Of a stretch of DNA of 64,000 bases, positions 52,001-61,000 are shown piece after piece (position 1 is the stretch's first letter; each line of letters starts with the position of its first letter). A program made the translations under genes and the position numbers. The DNA lies in assembly GCF_902804485.1 (NCBI RefSeq), contig NZ_CADCST010000107.1, positions 1 through 64,000 of the forward strand, in the 5' to 3' direction. This stretch comes from Flavobacterium collinsii. GTDB taxonomy: Bacteria > Bacteroidota > Bacteroidia > Flavobacteriales > Flavobacteriaceae. Under the pieces are notes generated by a model. The model was not told the origin of the DNA. It did not search any database and saw nothing but the letters and a program-made list of their open reading frames with translations.

Positions 52001-53935
52001 ATGGCATTATCAGGTTTATTCCGAAAAAAAACGGTACAAGATATTCTGAAGCAAGTTGCAAAGAACGATGCAGACGGTCATAATGCATTAGGAAAACACT
52101 TAACTGCCAGGGATTTAACCGCCTTCGGAATCGCTGCTATTGTTGGTGCCGGGATTTTTAGTACGATCGGAAAAGCCAGCGCAGATGGTGGACCAGCTGT
52201 TATATTTTTGTTTTTATTTACAGCAGTGGCTTGTAGTTTTGCTGCTTTTGCTTATGCTGAATTTGCCTCAATGGTACCCGTTTCAGGAAGTGCATATACG
52301 TATTCGTATGTGGCATTTGGTGAAATTATAGCCTGGGTTATTGGTTGGGCCCTAATCATGGAATATTCGGTTGGAAATATAACCGTTGCGATATCGTGGA
52401 GTGATTATTTTACCGGACTGCTCGCCAGCGGAGGCATACACCTTCCGCAATGGGTTCAAATGGACTATTTAACGGCCTCAAACGGATTTAATAATGCAAC
52501 TGCTCTGATGCACAGCGGAAAAGCTTTTGATAACTTAGAGCCAGCCCTACAAGCTGCTTATACGGCCTGGACGACTTCTCCGGTTTTGTTTGGTTCTTTT
52601 CATTTTGTAGCCGATCTTCCGGCTTTATTAATCATTATTTTAATTACAGCATTGATTTACCGCGGAATGAAAGAATCCCGTAATGCCAGTAATATTATGG
52701 TTGTGGTGAAGCTTTGTATTGTACTTTTGGTAATTGCAGTAGGTATATTTTATGTAGATACAGCCAACTGGGATCCGTTTGCACCAAACGGAGTGAGTGG
52801 AGTACTAAAAGGTGTTTCGGCAGTATTCTTTGCTTACATTGGTTTTGATGCTATTTCTACCACGGCTGAAGAATGTAAAAACCCACAAAGAGACTTACCA
52901 CGCGGAATGATGTGGGCGATTATTATTTGTACGATTTTGTATATTGCCATTGCCCTGGTTCTTACCGGAATGGTACGTTATAATGAGTTAAATGTAGGGG
53001 ATCCGTTAGCATTTGTATTCGAAAAATTAGACTTAAAATGGATGTCCGGAATTATTGCAGTAAGTGCGGTAGTGGCAATGGCCAGCGTTTTATTGGTATT
53101 TCAAATGGGACAACCTCGTATCTGGATGAGTATGAGCCGTGACGGATTATTGCCAAAACGTTTTTCACGCGTACATCCAAAATTCAAAACGCCTTCTTAT
53201 GCGACCGTTGTAACCGGTTTTGTGGTTGCTGTTCCGGCCTTATTCTTAAATCTTACCATGGTAACAGATTTATGTAGTATTGGAACTTTATTCGCATTCG
53301 TATTGGTTTGTGCCGGAGTTTTGGTATTGCAAAACAAACCTGAGATTCCAAGAGGAAAGTTCAAAACACCATATATCAATTCCAAATACATAATGCCGGT
53401 TTTATTAACCATCGGATTAGTTTTTGCCTTCGGATATAATAAAAAAGCCACTATGAGCTTTATTACAAACGAGACTCAAATTAATAGCCCGGCAGATATT
53501 ATTACGTCATTGGATAAAAGTGAGTCCGAAAAAGTTTTCAATTATCTAAAAAGTATTGATGTACAAAATAAAACTTCAGAAACAGCCGATTTAGAGCATT
53601 TACTAAGCCAATATCAATCTGATGATGCGAAGTATGCTGAGGTTGTAAAAGGTTTACCAATTAGTGATTCCTTAAAATTTGAAAGCGGATTCAGCTTGTT
53701 CAAGCATAAAATTCCAATGTGGATCTTCTTACTTGTTCTGGTTGGTTTGACAGCTTGGGCTTTCAAACAAAATTTATCATTGATTCCGCTTTTAGGTTTA
53801 ATCTGTTGTTTGTATATGATGGCTGAATTAAGTGTATGGAACTGGATTTATTTCACAGTTTGGTTACTTATTGGTCTTTGTATTTACTTTGGCTTCAGTC
53901 GTAAAAACAGTAAACTGAATATAGAAACCTTGTAA
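52001..53935 (+). CDS. APC-family amino acid permease (cationic-type)
   Basis: A 644-residue permease with about 14 membrane helices. LTARDLTAFGIAAIVGAGIFSTIG is the amine-binding first helix (GxGIF). FAYIGFDAISTTAEECKNPQRDLPRGM is the sixth-helix consensus. An insertion of about 80 residues (about 485-565) lies between the last helix groups and is probably soluble. Members close to YhdG/CAT transport basic or branched amino acids; substrate cannot be fixed. A terminator follows at 53956-53996. Confidence 0.9.
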   Translation: MALSGLFRKKTVQDILKQVAKNDADGHNALGKHLTARDLTAFGIAAIVGAGIFSTIGKASADGGPAVIFLFLFTAVACSFAAFAYAEFASMVPVSGSAYTYSYVAFGEIIAWVIGWALIMEYSVGNITVAISWSDYFTGLLASGGIHLPQWVQMDYLTASNGFNNATALMHSGKAFDNLEPALQAAYTAWTTSPVLFGSFHFVADLPALLIIILITALIYRGMKESRNASNIMVVVKLCIVLLVIAVGIFYVDTANWDPFAPNGVSGVLKGVSAVFFAYIGFDAISTTAEECKNPQRDLPRGMMWAIIICTILYIAIALVLTGMVRYNELNVGDPLAFVFEKLDLKWMSGIIAVSAVVAMASVLLVFQMGQPRIWMSMSRDGLLPKRFSRVHPKFKTPSYATVVTGFVVAVPALFLNLTMVTDLCSIGTLFAFVLVCAGVLVLQNKPEIPRGKFKTPYINSKYIMPVLLTIGLVFAFGYNKKATMSFITNETQINSPADIITSLDKSESEKVFNYLKSIDVQNKTSETADLEHLLSQYQSDDAKYAEVVKGLPISDSLKFESGFSLFKHKIPMWIFLLVLVGLTAWAFKQNLSLIPLLGLICCLYMMAELSVWNWIYFTVWLLIGLCIYFGFSRKNSKLNIETL

Positions 53936-53955
53936 GTTAAGCATACAAAAGAGAT

Positions 53956-53996
53956 AAGCCGTTCTGAGAAGTAATTTTCAGAACGGCTTTTTATTT
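53956..53996 (+). terminator. Terminator of the permease gene
   Basis: AAGCCGTTCTGA and TCAGAACGGCTT form a 12-bp stem followed by TTTATTTT, 20 bases past the stop. Confidence 0.85.
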
Positions 53997-54021
53997 TGTC
54001 ACAGATTAAGGAGATTTTTGT

Positions 54022-54105
54022 TTCACGCAGATTTAAAAAGATCAAAGCAGATCGGCGGAGATCAATTTATAATTTTGAAATAAAATCTGCTAAATCTGCG
54101 TGAAA
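54022..54105. repeat. CACGCAGATTTAAAAAGATC hairpin element, copy 1
   Basis: TTCACGCAGATTTA pairs with TAAATCTGCGTGAA at the far end. A second, more decayed copy lies at 55427-55513. Confidence 0.65.
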
Positions 54106-54225
54106 AACTTTGTATTCCTTACAGAAGAACTTTAGAAATAATTTATGAGATTTCTTACTTTAAACTGAATTTAAAAGAAGGTTTTTTCTTATTTTTGGTT
54201 TTTATGAATTTTTAATTTTTTATGC

Positions 54226-55320
54226 ATGAGTTTTTTTGATAAAGTATTGGGTAAGAAGCGAGGCCCAATAAATTCGTATGATGATTTTTGGAATTGGTTT
54301 CTGAAAAATGAAAAAGAGTTTTTTAATATTGTTCAAAGGGGAGAAAACATCCCTAAGGGTTTCTTTGATAAATTAGGACCAAAATTAGCAGAAATTCACC
54401 CTGAGATTTATTTTTTGGCAGGAATGATTGACGATCAAATAGCTGAATTAGTTTTAACGCCCGACGGAGTAATTAGGAATATTTATATAATAGAAGAGTT
54501 AGTAAATGCTGCGCCAAAGATTGAAGGTTGGAAATTCACTGCTCTTAAGCCTGCAATAAATATTAAAAATGTTGGAATAAAGTTTGAAAATTTTGAACTC
54601 AATGCTGATAATTTAAAATTTTATCCTACTATAAATAAAGACTTTCCAGATGAAATTGATTTGACAATTGTTTATTATCATTTTACAGAAGATAAGAAGC
54701 AGCTAATAACTAATGGAGTTTATATTTTTCTGGATAATTATTTAGGCGAATTGGATTCTGTTACTTCGATAGATAACATGAAAGTAATAGGAAACAACGA
54801 AATTTCTGAAGAGTTAGTACCAATTGAAAAATTAAAAGATTATTTGATTTGGAGAGAAAAAGAGTTTGTAGAAAAATACGAAGATATTTGGTACGATACT
54901 GAAAAGGATAATTATTCAAGCTTTGAAGCAGGTACGAAGGAAGGCGGCGTTCTTTTGGCTATTATGAATACATCTATTTTGAAATGGGATAAAAAAGCAT
55001 CACATCCGTGGATATTTATTATTAGCATTCCGTTTGATGGAAGTAATACTAATGGAATGCCTGATGAGGAAACGTATCAATTGTTAAATGAAATTGAAGA
55101 TGAAATTATGGTCGAACTAAAAGATTCTGATGGATATTTAAACATTGGGAGAGAAACAGGAGAGAATAAGCGAGAAATCTTTTTTGCATGTAAAGATTTT
55201 AGAAAGCCATCAAAAACGGCAGATGCAATACTTAAAAAATACAGTAGTTCTTTTGATGTAAGTTACGAAATCTACAAAGACAAGTACTGGCAAACGTTTA
55301 GCCATTACGAGCCGAGATAG
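54226..55320 (+). CDS. DUF695-domain protein
   Basis: A 364-residue cytoplasmic protein. Residues about 225-362 fit DUF695: HPWIFIISIPFDGSNTNGMPDEETYQLLNEIEDEI and YLNIGRETGENKREIFFACKDF. The N-terminal half (DDFWNWFLKNEKEFFNIV, then KLAEIHPEIYFLAGMI) matches a domain that often precedes it in Bacteroidota proteins. No activity is known. It lies alone between two copies of a hairpin element. Confidence 0.75.
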   Translation: MSFFDKVLGKKRGPINSYDDFWNWFLKNEKEFFNIVQRGENIPKGFFDKLGPKLAEIHPEIYFLAGMIDDQIAELVLTPDGVIRNIYIIEELVNAAPKIEGWKFTALKPAINIKNVGIKFENFELNADNLKFYPTINKDFPDEIDLTIVYYHFTEDKKQLITNGVYIFLDNYLGELDSVTSIDNMKVIGNNEISEELVPIEKLKDYLIWREKEFVEKYEDIWYDTEKDNYSSFEAGTKEGGVLLAIMNTSILKWDKKASHPWIFIISIPFDGSNTNGMPDEETYQLLNEIEDEIMVELKDSDGYLNIGRETGENKREIFFACKDFRKPSKTADAILKKYSSSFDVSYEIYKDKYWQTFSHYEPR

Positions 55321-55327
55321 TTTTATA

Positions 55328-55375
55328 GCCACGAATTCACGGATGTATTGTTAAAAAAATTCGTGAATTCGTGGC
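55328..55375. repeat. GCCACGAATTCAC hairpin element, second copy
   Basis: GCCACGAATTCAC and GTGAATTCGTGGC flank about 20 bases, the same ends as 33828-33877. Confidence 0.65.
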
Positions 55376-55426
55376 AAAAAAACTTAGTGAATCTCTATCG
55401 AGAATATTTTACAACGATCTTTTTTG

Positions 55427-55513
55427 TTTCATGCAGATTTTAAAAAGATCTAAGCAGATCGGTGTGAATCTATTTATAATCTAAAAAGAAAATCTGCTAT
55501 AATCTGCGTAAAA
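55427..55513. repeat. CACGCAGATTTAAAAAGATC hairpin element, copy 2
   Basis: It matches 54022-54105 in most positions (CAGATTTTAAAAAGATCTAA and AATCTGCTATAATCTGCG). Confidence 0.6.
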
Positions 55514-55543
55514 GAAAACTTTAAGTTGCTTACAGAAGAAAAC

Positions 55544-56788
55544 TTAGCGGATCTCTGTGAAAACTTCTTTGCGAATCTCTGTGGAATTCAAAATCCCAAG
55601 TTCAATCATACAAGCCTTCATCATTTCATAAGTGCGCTCAATATCATTATCAAGACCAATAGAGAAACGAATTAAGCCGTCTGTTAAACCCATTTCGGCT
55701 TGTTCTTCTAGCGGAATTTCGCTCGAAGTCGAAGTTCCCGGTGCACTGAATAGTGTTTTGTAAAAACCTAAACTTACTGCCAGATAACCCAAATTTCTGG
55801 CCTGCATTAATTCCATCAGTTCATTGGCTTTTGCTAAAGTCCCAACGTCAATTGTCATCATACCTCCAAAACCATATTCCGGATTAATCATTGTTTTGTA
55901 CAATTCGTGACTTGGGTGGCTTTTTAAGCCTGGGTAAACCGTTTTTAAGCCGTCTTTTTCAAATTTATCGGCCAGAACGTGTGCATTATGACTATGTTGC
56001 TTGACGCGAATATGAAGCGTGCGCAGGTTCTTCATCACCGAAGCCGATCGCAAACTGTCCATTGTAGGGCCTAGCAGCATACTTGCTCCGGAGTTTACAT
56101 TTTTCAGCGAATTGATAAACTCTTTCGAAGCACAGGTTACGCCGCCAACAGTATCACTGCTTCCATTAATGTATTTGGTTAAACTATGAATTACAATATC
56201 GGCTCCCAGTTTTGCCGGAGAAACCGATAATGGTGAAAACGTATTATCGACGACTAATTTCAGGTTGTATTTTTTAGCAATTTGGGCAAGACCTGCAATA
56301 TCGGCTACTTCCAACAATGGATTACTTACGGTTTCGCAATACAAAACTTTTGTTTTCAAGGTAATAGCAGCTTCTACCAACTCCAGTTTGGTAATGTCTA
56401 CAAAGGAGGTTTCAATTCCAAAACGCGGAGCGAAATTCTTTAAAAAAGCATAGGTTCCGCCATAAATTGTTCTACTCGAAACAATATGATCGCCAGCACC
56501 GCAAAGTTGCAGCAAGGTAGGTGTGATAGCCCCCATTCCTGAAGCCGATACATTTGCAGTTTCTGTTCCTTCCATAGCTGCCAAAGCCTGATCCAGATAC
56601 AAATTACTAGGCGATGAATGACGCGAATATAAGTAGCAGCCTTCCATGTTCCCTTCAAAAGTATCAAACATAGTTTTGGCTGAAAGAAAAGTATAAGTAG
56701 AAGAATCGGAAATCGATGGATTCACCCCTCCAAATTCCCCAAAGTATTGTAAATCCTGGATTTTGTCTGCTGGATTAAAGTTTTTCAT
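55544..56788 (-). CDS. Cys/Met-metabolism PLP enzyme, probable methionine gamma-lyase
   Basis: A 414-residue pyridoxal-phosphate enzyme. SLTKYINGSSDTVGG includes the Schiff-base K205; VSASGMGAITPTLLQLCGAGD and VVDNTFSPLSVSP are the cofactor-binding blocks. The group covers methionine gamma-lyase and cystathionine gamma-lyase/synthase; the absence of other methionine genes and the divergent Lrp-type regulator favour methionine degradation to methanethiol, ammonia and 2-oxobutanoate. The assignment between subtypes is not secure. No riboswitch is visible in the short leader. Confidence 0.8.
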   Translation of the reverse strand: MKNFNPADKIQDLQYFGEFGGVNPSISDSSTYTFLSAKTMFDTFEGNMEGCYLYSRHSSPSNLYLDQALAAMEGTETANVSASGMGAITPTLLQLCGAGDHIVSSRTIYGGTYAFLKNFAPRFGIETSFVDITKLELVEAAITLKTKVLYCETVSNPLLEVADIAGLAQIAKKYNLKLVVDNTFSPLSVSPAKLGADIVIHSLTKYINGSSDTVGGVTCASKEFINSLKNVNSGASMLLGPTMDSLRSASVMKNLRTLHIRVKQHSHNAHVLADKFEKDGLKTVYPGLKSHPSHELYKTMINPEYGFGGMMTIDVGTLAKANELMELMQARNLGYLAVSLGFYKTLFSAPGTSTSSEIPLEEQAEMGLTDGLIRFSIGLDNDIERTYEMMKACMIELGILNSTEIRKEVFTEIR

Positions 56789-56847
56789 TTTAAATAGTTT
56801 ATAGTTAGTGGTTAATTGTTTATTGTTTGTGGTTTGTGATTTGTTGA

Positions 56848-56961
56848 AATTCCCATTGACATTGACATTGACATTGACATTGAAATTCCCATTGACATTG
56901 GAACTGACATTGAAATTGACATTGAAATTCCCATTGACATTGAAATTGACATTGACATTGA
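56848..56961. repeat. Hexanucleotide tandem repeat
   Basis: About 17 units of CATTGA with variants (AATTGA, AATTCC) between the lyase gene and the Lrp-type gene. Confidence 0.8.
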
Positions 56962-56966
56962 AATTC

Positions 56967-57066
56967 TCAGAAGCTAATTCCTGCTGTCCGTTTCAATCTT
57001 TTGCGTCCGCCGCGGCGGACACAAAAGGATTTTCACTTCCATCAGGGCTAGGGCTTTCGTTTTCAA
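56967..57066 (-). repeat. Flavobacterial stem-loop repeat, copy 2 (inverted)
   Basis: On the minus strand, AGCCCTAGCCCTGATGGAAG leads to a hairpin with CTTTTGTGTCCG and CGGACGCAAAAG arms and then GATTGAAACGGACAGCAGGA. It has the same order of parts as copy 1 at 44668. Confidence 0.75.
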
Positions 57067-57151
57067 AAGAAAATCTACTCAAAATAAGACTTAATTAGAA
57101 AAATAATCAACTGTAAAACATGTAATTAGATTTTAAAACTATAAAAATGTG

Positions 57152-57178
57152 TTTGTTATGATTTTTAATCTAAATTTG
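57152..57178 (+). promoter_or_regulatory. Promoter of the Lrp-type gene
   Basis: TTTG (57152-57155), 15 bases, TAAATTTG (57171-57178). The leader to the ATG would be about 85 bases. Confidence 0.45.
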
Positions 57179-57270
57179 ATTGATAAAAGATAATTTAATA
57201 GATTTTCTTTCACTTTAACAATCAACAACAAACCACTAACAACAAACCAAATACACTAATCCTCAACGAA

Positions 57271-57726
57271 ATGACTTTAGATACTACCGATAAAAAACTG
57301 CTGGTTTTATTACAAACCGATAGTAAAAAGACAACCAAAGAATTGTCACTAAAACTCAATTTGTCTGTTACAGCAGTTTACGAACGGATTAAAAAGTTAG
57401 AGCGTGAGGGAATCATCAAAAACTATGTAGCATTGGTTGATAAAACTAAAATCGAAAAAGGATTTGTAGTTTTCTGTCATTTAAAACTCATTCAGCATAC
57501 CAAAGAATTCCTCACTAAATTCGAAAGCGAAGTCATCAAACTCAATGAAGTTTTAGAGTGCCACCACGTAAGCGGTGATTACGACTATATCTTGAAAGTT
57601 TTAGTCAAAGACATGGAAGCCTATCGAGAGTTTTTGGTTACTAAACTCACAAATTTGCAACACATTGGAAGTACCCAAAGTATGTTCATGATTAGCGAGG
57701 TCAAGAATTCAACGGTGATTTTTTAA
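57271..57726 (+). CDS. Lrp/AsnC-family transcriptional regulator
   Basis: A 151-residue feast/famine regulator. TTDKKLLVLLQTDSKKTTKELSLKLNLSVTAVYERIKKLEREGIIKNY is the AsnC helix-turn-helix, followed by an RAM ligand-binding domain with CHHVSGDYDYILKVLVKDMEAY (typical GxxD). It is divergent from the methionine gamma-lyase-type gene, so it probably controls that gene in response to an amino acid. Both are separated by about 480 bp filled mainly by repeats. Confidence 0.92.
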   Translation: MTLDTTDKKLLVLLQTDSKKTTKELSLKLNLSVTAVYERIKKLEREGIIKNYVALVDKTKIEKGFVVFCHLKLIQHTKEFLTKFESEVIKLNEVLECHHVSGDYDYILKVLVKDMEAYREFLVTKLTNLQHIGSTQSMFMISEVKNSTVIF

Positions 57727-58023
57727 AGGTTCTAAGGGGCTAAGTTGCTAAGGTTCTGAGTTGCTAAGGTCCTGATTTTTTTAGTCAAGGACAGATTAAG
57801 AGACACAGAGCTTTTTATTGAATTCTCTCATTTTCAGCAGGAAGTTTCTAATATTAATTATTCAAAAAAACTTTGCGCCTTCGCGAGCAAAAAATCCGCG
57901 TTATTTGCAAAATCCGATAGAACGTTTACTTTGGCATCTTCAAAATTAGAAATAATAAATCAGAAACTTTTCGGGCTGTATGTATAAACCATAACATTAA
58001 CACATTTCAAAACTAAAATAGCT

Positions 58024-58031
58024 TAAATTTG
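58024..58031 (+). promoter_or_regulatory. -7 box of the toxin-antitoxin pair
   Basis: TAAATTTG, 19 bases before ATG 58050. It overlaps a possible TTG start at 58029, which argues for the ATG. Confidence 0.5.
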
Positions 58032-58049
58032 AATCAAATACATTTTAGA

Positions 58050-58295
58050 ATGGAGACAAAAGAATTAAGGCTTAAGCTTATAAAAGATTTTGGAAAATTT
58101 ATTGAAGATGATTCTAAATTAGAAATTTTAGAAAGCGTTTTTGATGCCCTAAATTATGATGAAAAGAAATCAATTGTTCCTGATTCTCATTATGATCTTG
58201 TTGCTGAAGAAAGAGAAAAGTATCTTTCACAGGAGAATGAAGCGAGTTCATGGGAAGAAGTAGAACAACGTTTGAATGCTAAATATGGTTTTTAA
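58050..58295 (+). CDS. Antitoxin-like protein of a RelB/ParD type pair
   Basis: An 81-residue acidic helical protein (METKELRLKLIKDFGKFIEDDSKLEILESVFDALN). The C-terminal tail EEREKYLSQENEASSWEEVEQRLNAKYGF is the type that wraps round ParE/RelE toxins in Bacteroidota. It overlaps the toxin ATG by eleven bases, the usual order antitoxin then toxin. The DNA-binding part is not obvious. Confidence 0.75.
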   Translation: METKELRLKLIKDFGKFIEDDSKLEILESVFDALNYDEKKSIVPDSHYDLVAEEREKYLSQENEASSWEEVEQRLNAKYGF

Positions 58296-58575
58296 AATTA
58301 AAATTTTACGCTTTGCTGAAAATGAAATTGATAAAACTATTGAATTTTATGAAAGTAGGAGTAAAGGTTTAGGAAAGCAATTTCTATCTTACTTAAAAAC
58401 ATCTCTGCAGGTTTTAAAAACACATCCAGAATTATTTCAAATAAAAAAAGAACCTGGTTATCGTGAATTAACTTTGGTAAAATTTCCATTTGTAATTATT
58501 TATGAAATTATTGGAAATGAAGTAATCATCTATTCTGTTTTTCATACATCAAGAAATCCCCAAAGAAAACCTTAA
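58285..58575 (+). CDS. RelE/ParE-family toxin
   Basis: A 96-residue ParE-fold protein: KIKILRFAENEIDKTIEFYESRSKGLGKQFLSYLKTSLQVLKTHPELF, then YRELTLVKFPFVIIYEIIGNEVIIYSVFHTSRNPQR, the standard pattern with the closing HxxRNP. Members poison gyrase (ParE) or cut mRNA on the ribosome (RelE); the closing motif here is nearer to ParE. I chose ATG 58285 rather than 58276 because the shorter form begins directly with the first strand. Confidence 0.88.
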   Translation: MVFKIKILRFAENEIDKTIEFYESRSKGLGKQFLSYLKTSLQVLKTHPELFQIKKEPGYRELTLVKFPFVIIYEIIGNEVIIYSVFHTSRNPQRKP

Positions 58576-58674
58576 AAAAGAGGTTTAAAGATTCAAAGGG
58601 ACAAAGGTTTTCTGTAGAAATGTACAGCAGTGCGTCTAAAACTTGATGAATATCTAAGATTCTAATTTCTTTTT

Positions 58675-58806
58675 TGAATTGCCTCCAGCTTCAGCTGGAG
58701 GATTAAGATTATATAGAAAAGGGCTTTAGCCAAAATGTATTATTTGGCTAAAGCCTTCTTTTTGTTCTCCTATCAATATCTCCAGTTAAAACTGGAGGCA
58801 ATTCAA
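58675..58806. repeat. REPIN-like element family 2, copy A
   Basis: The ends TGAATTGCCTCCAGCTTCAG and ACTGGAGGCAATTCA are inverted; each end also has its own short hairpin (CCTCCAGCTTCAGCTGGAGG). A third hairpin GGCTTTAGCC to GGCTAAAGCC lies inside. Copy B is at 60438. Confidence 0.85.
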
Positions 58807-59312
58807 AGTTGAATCTTTATATTTTCGCGATTTTATAAGAATTAAAAAAATCCACGTTATCTGCAAAATCTCCGAGAGACAAAAATACTTCGAGAGACTT
58901 TGCGTGATTTTCAAAATCAGCTTTCATTACTAAAAAAACTTTGCGTCTTCGCGTCTTCGCGAGCTAAAAAAATCCGCGTGATCTGCAAAATTTGCGAGAG
59001 ACAAAAATACTTCGAGAGACTTTGTATAATTAGTGGCCAAAAAACTTTGCGCCTTCGCGTCTTCGCGAGCAAAAAAATCTGCGTTATCTGCAAAATCTAC
59101 GAGAGACAAAAATACTTCGCTAAGGATCTAAAAGTTATTAAGTTTCTGATTTTTTTTTAAGTATACTAAGATTTAAGCTGTTGTTTTTTTAGTCTCGCAA
59201 AAGTGCAGAGTTGCAAAAAAAATAAAAATTATACTAAGCTTTTATACAAGCAAATCTTCAGTCCAAAGTCATGTAGCTATGTTTTTAGAAATGTTTTGAT
59301 TATTTGGCAGTT
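58807..59312. other. Degenerate tandem repeats of CTTTGCGTCTTCGCG type
   Basis: Three or four imperfect copies of a unit of about 95 bp (ATCTGCAAAATCTGCGAGAGA, then ACTTTGCGTCTTCGCGAGC) occupy 58850-59120. They yield a frame at 58900-59160 that I do not regard as a gene. Confidence 0.65.
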
Positions 59313-60335
59313 TTATCTAACAGCATCTTCAAAAGTCGGTCGTTCCCGTTTTTTAGCTATAACGTCTCTTATAATAGATTCAATATTTTTATTTATAGAA
59401 TCATTTGGCTGTAATTTAATTGCTAAATCAATTGTTTCTTTTGCTTCTTGGTCTCTTTTAGTAACAAGTAAGGTCATTGCGTGATTACCCAATAGTGTAA
59501 AATCATTGGGTTTTCTTTTTAGAGATTCTTCAGAATAAAATATTGCTTTCTCGATGTCTTTCAAATGCATAGCTTCCAGCGATGCTTCCATAGGGATTAT
59601 ATGGTTTTCTAATTCAAGTTTAAAAGCTAATTCCAATTGTTCAAGAGCTTCTTCGTGTCTTTCCAGTCTTTGAAACGCTTTTGAGATTAATACCATACTT
59701 TGCCAATGCTCTGGAGCTATCTCAAGGCATTTTTTGAAGTCTTTTATAGACTCTTCAAGCTTTAACTTTTCGGTTTCCTTCAATTCTTTTTTTCTATATC
59801 CGTCTAAAACAATCAGTCCTTCTTGTTTTTTTCCAGCTTGCTCAAAGATTTGATTGAATTGTTGATTTTTTTTATACTCAACTTCCTGCTCGTCAATTTT
59901 ATTATAGATTGTGCCATTTAAAAGATTTTCAATTTCTTCTGGAATTAATTCTTTTGTAAAATCTGAGTAAGGATTTAGTATAAATGTTGCCCCATTTAAG
60001 GTTTTAAACAAATCTTGTCCTTTTAAACTGAGATGTGGAATCATTTTTTTTATTATGCCTTTGTCAAATATTCTGTTTACTGATGTAAAGATTGGAATTT
60101 GACCGTTTTCAAAAGTAACACACTGAACAGTTGTATCATTTTCTGTAGTTTGATCTCCAATTTCTGAAATCGAATTTTCGTTTGTCAATATAAACAATTG
60201 ACTCCATAACATTTTTTGATAAAATACCTTTTGTGCAGAAAAACTTGATGTTGCTTGCATTAAACATTTTTCTAGTTCATTCTCTGGAAACGTCGATTCC
60301 GTTTTCTTTTTTTTAAATATGTCAAATAATCCCAT
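59313..60335 (-). CDS. SseB-like domain fused to TPR repeats
   Basis: A 340-residue cytoplasmic protein. Residues about 15-140 resemble the SseB N-terminal domain (LEKCLMQATSSFSAQKVFYQKMLWSQLFIL, then FENGQIPIFTSVNRIFDKGI). Residues about 185-330 form at least three tetratricopeptide repeats (EHWQSMVLISKAFQRLERHEEALEQLELAFKL and later units). SseB-type domains are common in proteins with poorly known roles. The gene lies between two direct copies of a repeat block of about 270 bp. Confidence 0.75.
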   Translation of the reverse strand: MGLFDIFKKKKTESTFPENELEKCLMQATSSFSAQKVFYQKMLWSQLFILTNENSISEIGDQTTENDTTVQCVTFENGQIPIFTSVNRIFDKGIIKKMIPHLSLKGQDLFKTLNGATFILNPYSDFTKELIPEEIENLLNGTIYNKIDEQEVEYKKNQQFNQIFEQAGKKQEGLIVLDGYRKKELKETEKLKLEESIKDFKKCLEIAPEHWQSMVLISKAFQRLERHEEALEQLELAFKLELENHIIPMEASLEAMHLKDIEKAIFYSEESLKRKPNDFTLLGNHAMTLLVTKRDQEAKETIDLAIKLQPNDSINKNIESIIRDVIAKKRERPTFEDAVR

Positions 60336-60437
60336 TACTTATCTTTTGTGTATTCTTAGAATTGTTTCTAAAGCCTCGCCAATTTAATTATTTTTCTTTC
60401 ATGTGAAAAGAAGTGGCTATTTTTTTTTAATGTATCG

Positions 60438-60569
60438 TGAATTGCCTCCAGCTTCAGATGGAGGTTTAAGATTATATAGAAAAGGGGCTTTAGCCAAAAT
60501 GTATTATTTGGCTAATACCTTGTTTTTGTTGCCCTATCAATGTCTCCAGTTAAAACTGAAGGCAATTCA
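60438..60569. repeat. REPIN-like element family 2, copy B
   Basis: Same ends and inner hairpin as copy A with scattered changes. The flank to its right (TTTTCGCGATTTTATAAGAA) also matches that of copy A, so the duplication is larger than the element. Confidence 0.85.
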
Positions 60570-60965
60570 AAGTTGAGTCTTTACATTTTCGCGATTTTAT
60601 AAGAATTAGAAGAATTCACATTATCTGCAAAATCTGCGAGAGACAAAAAAACTTCGAGAGAATTTGCGTGATTTTCAAAATCAGCTTTCATTACTAAAAA
60701 AACTTTGCGTATTCGCGAGATAAAAAAATACGCTTGATCTGCAAAATCTGCGAGAGACAAAAAACTTCGAGAGAATTTGCGTGATTTTCAAAATCAGCTT
60801 TCATTACTAAAAAAACTTTGCGCTTTAGCGCCTTTGCGAGCAAAAAAAATCAAACTAAACTTGTCAAATCTTTGCGCACCCGACAGTCAAATCTTAAGCA
60901 AAACATTAAGTAAAATTTCACACAAAAAACATTGAGATTTAAACTTTAAACAAAACTTTATTCCT

Positions 60966-60973
60966 TAATTTTG
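60966..60973 (+). promoter_or_regulatory. -7 box of lpd
   Basis: TAATTTTG, 27 bases before the ATG. Confidence 0.5.
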
Positions 60974-61000
60974 TATCGCTAAAAATAAAATAGACAAACT

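Larger units (their letters stand above)
60336..61000. other. Repeat-filled region upstream of lpd
   Basis: Copy B of REPIN family 2 (60438-60569), then further units of the 95-bp degenerate repeat (60600-60845), then the lpd promoter. No gene is supported. Confidence 0.6.

Noticed and set aside
56789..57270. SAM riboswitch before the methionine lyase
   Set aside because: The leader of the lyase gene consists of tandem repeats and shows none of the conserved SAM riboswitch pairings.
58900..59160. 86-codon frame on the plus strand
   Set aside because: It consists of degenerate copies of the CTTTGCGTCTTCGCG intergenic repeat.
59203..59484. 93-codon frame on the plus strand
   Set aside because: Its second half is antisense to the well-supported SseB-TPR gene.
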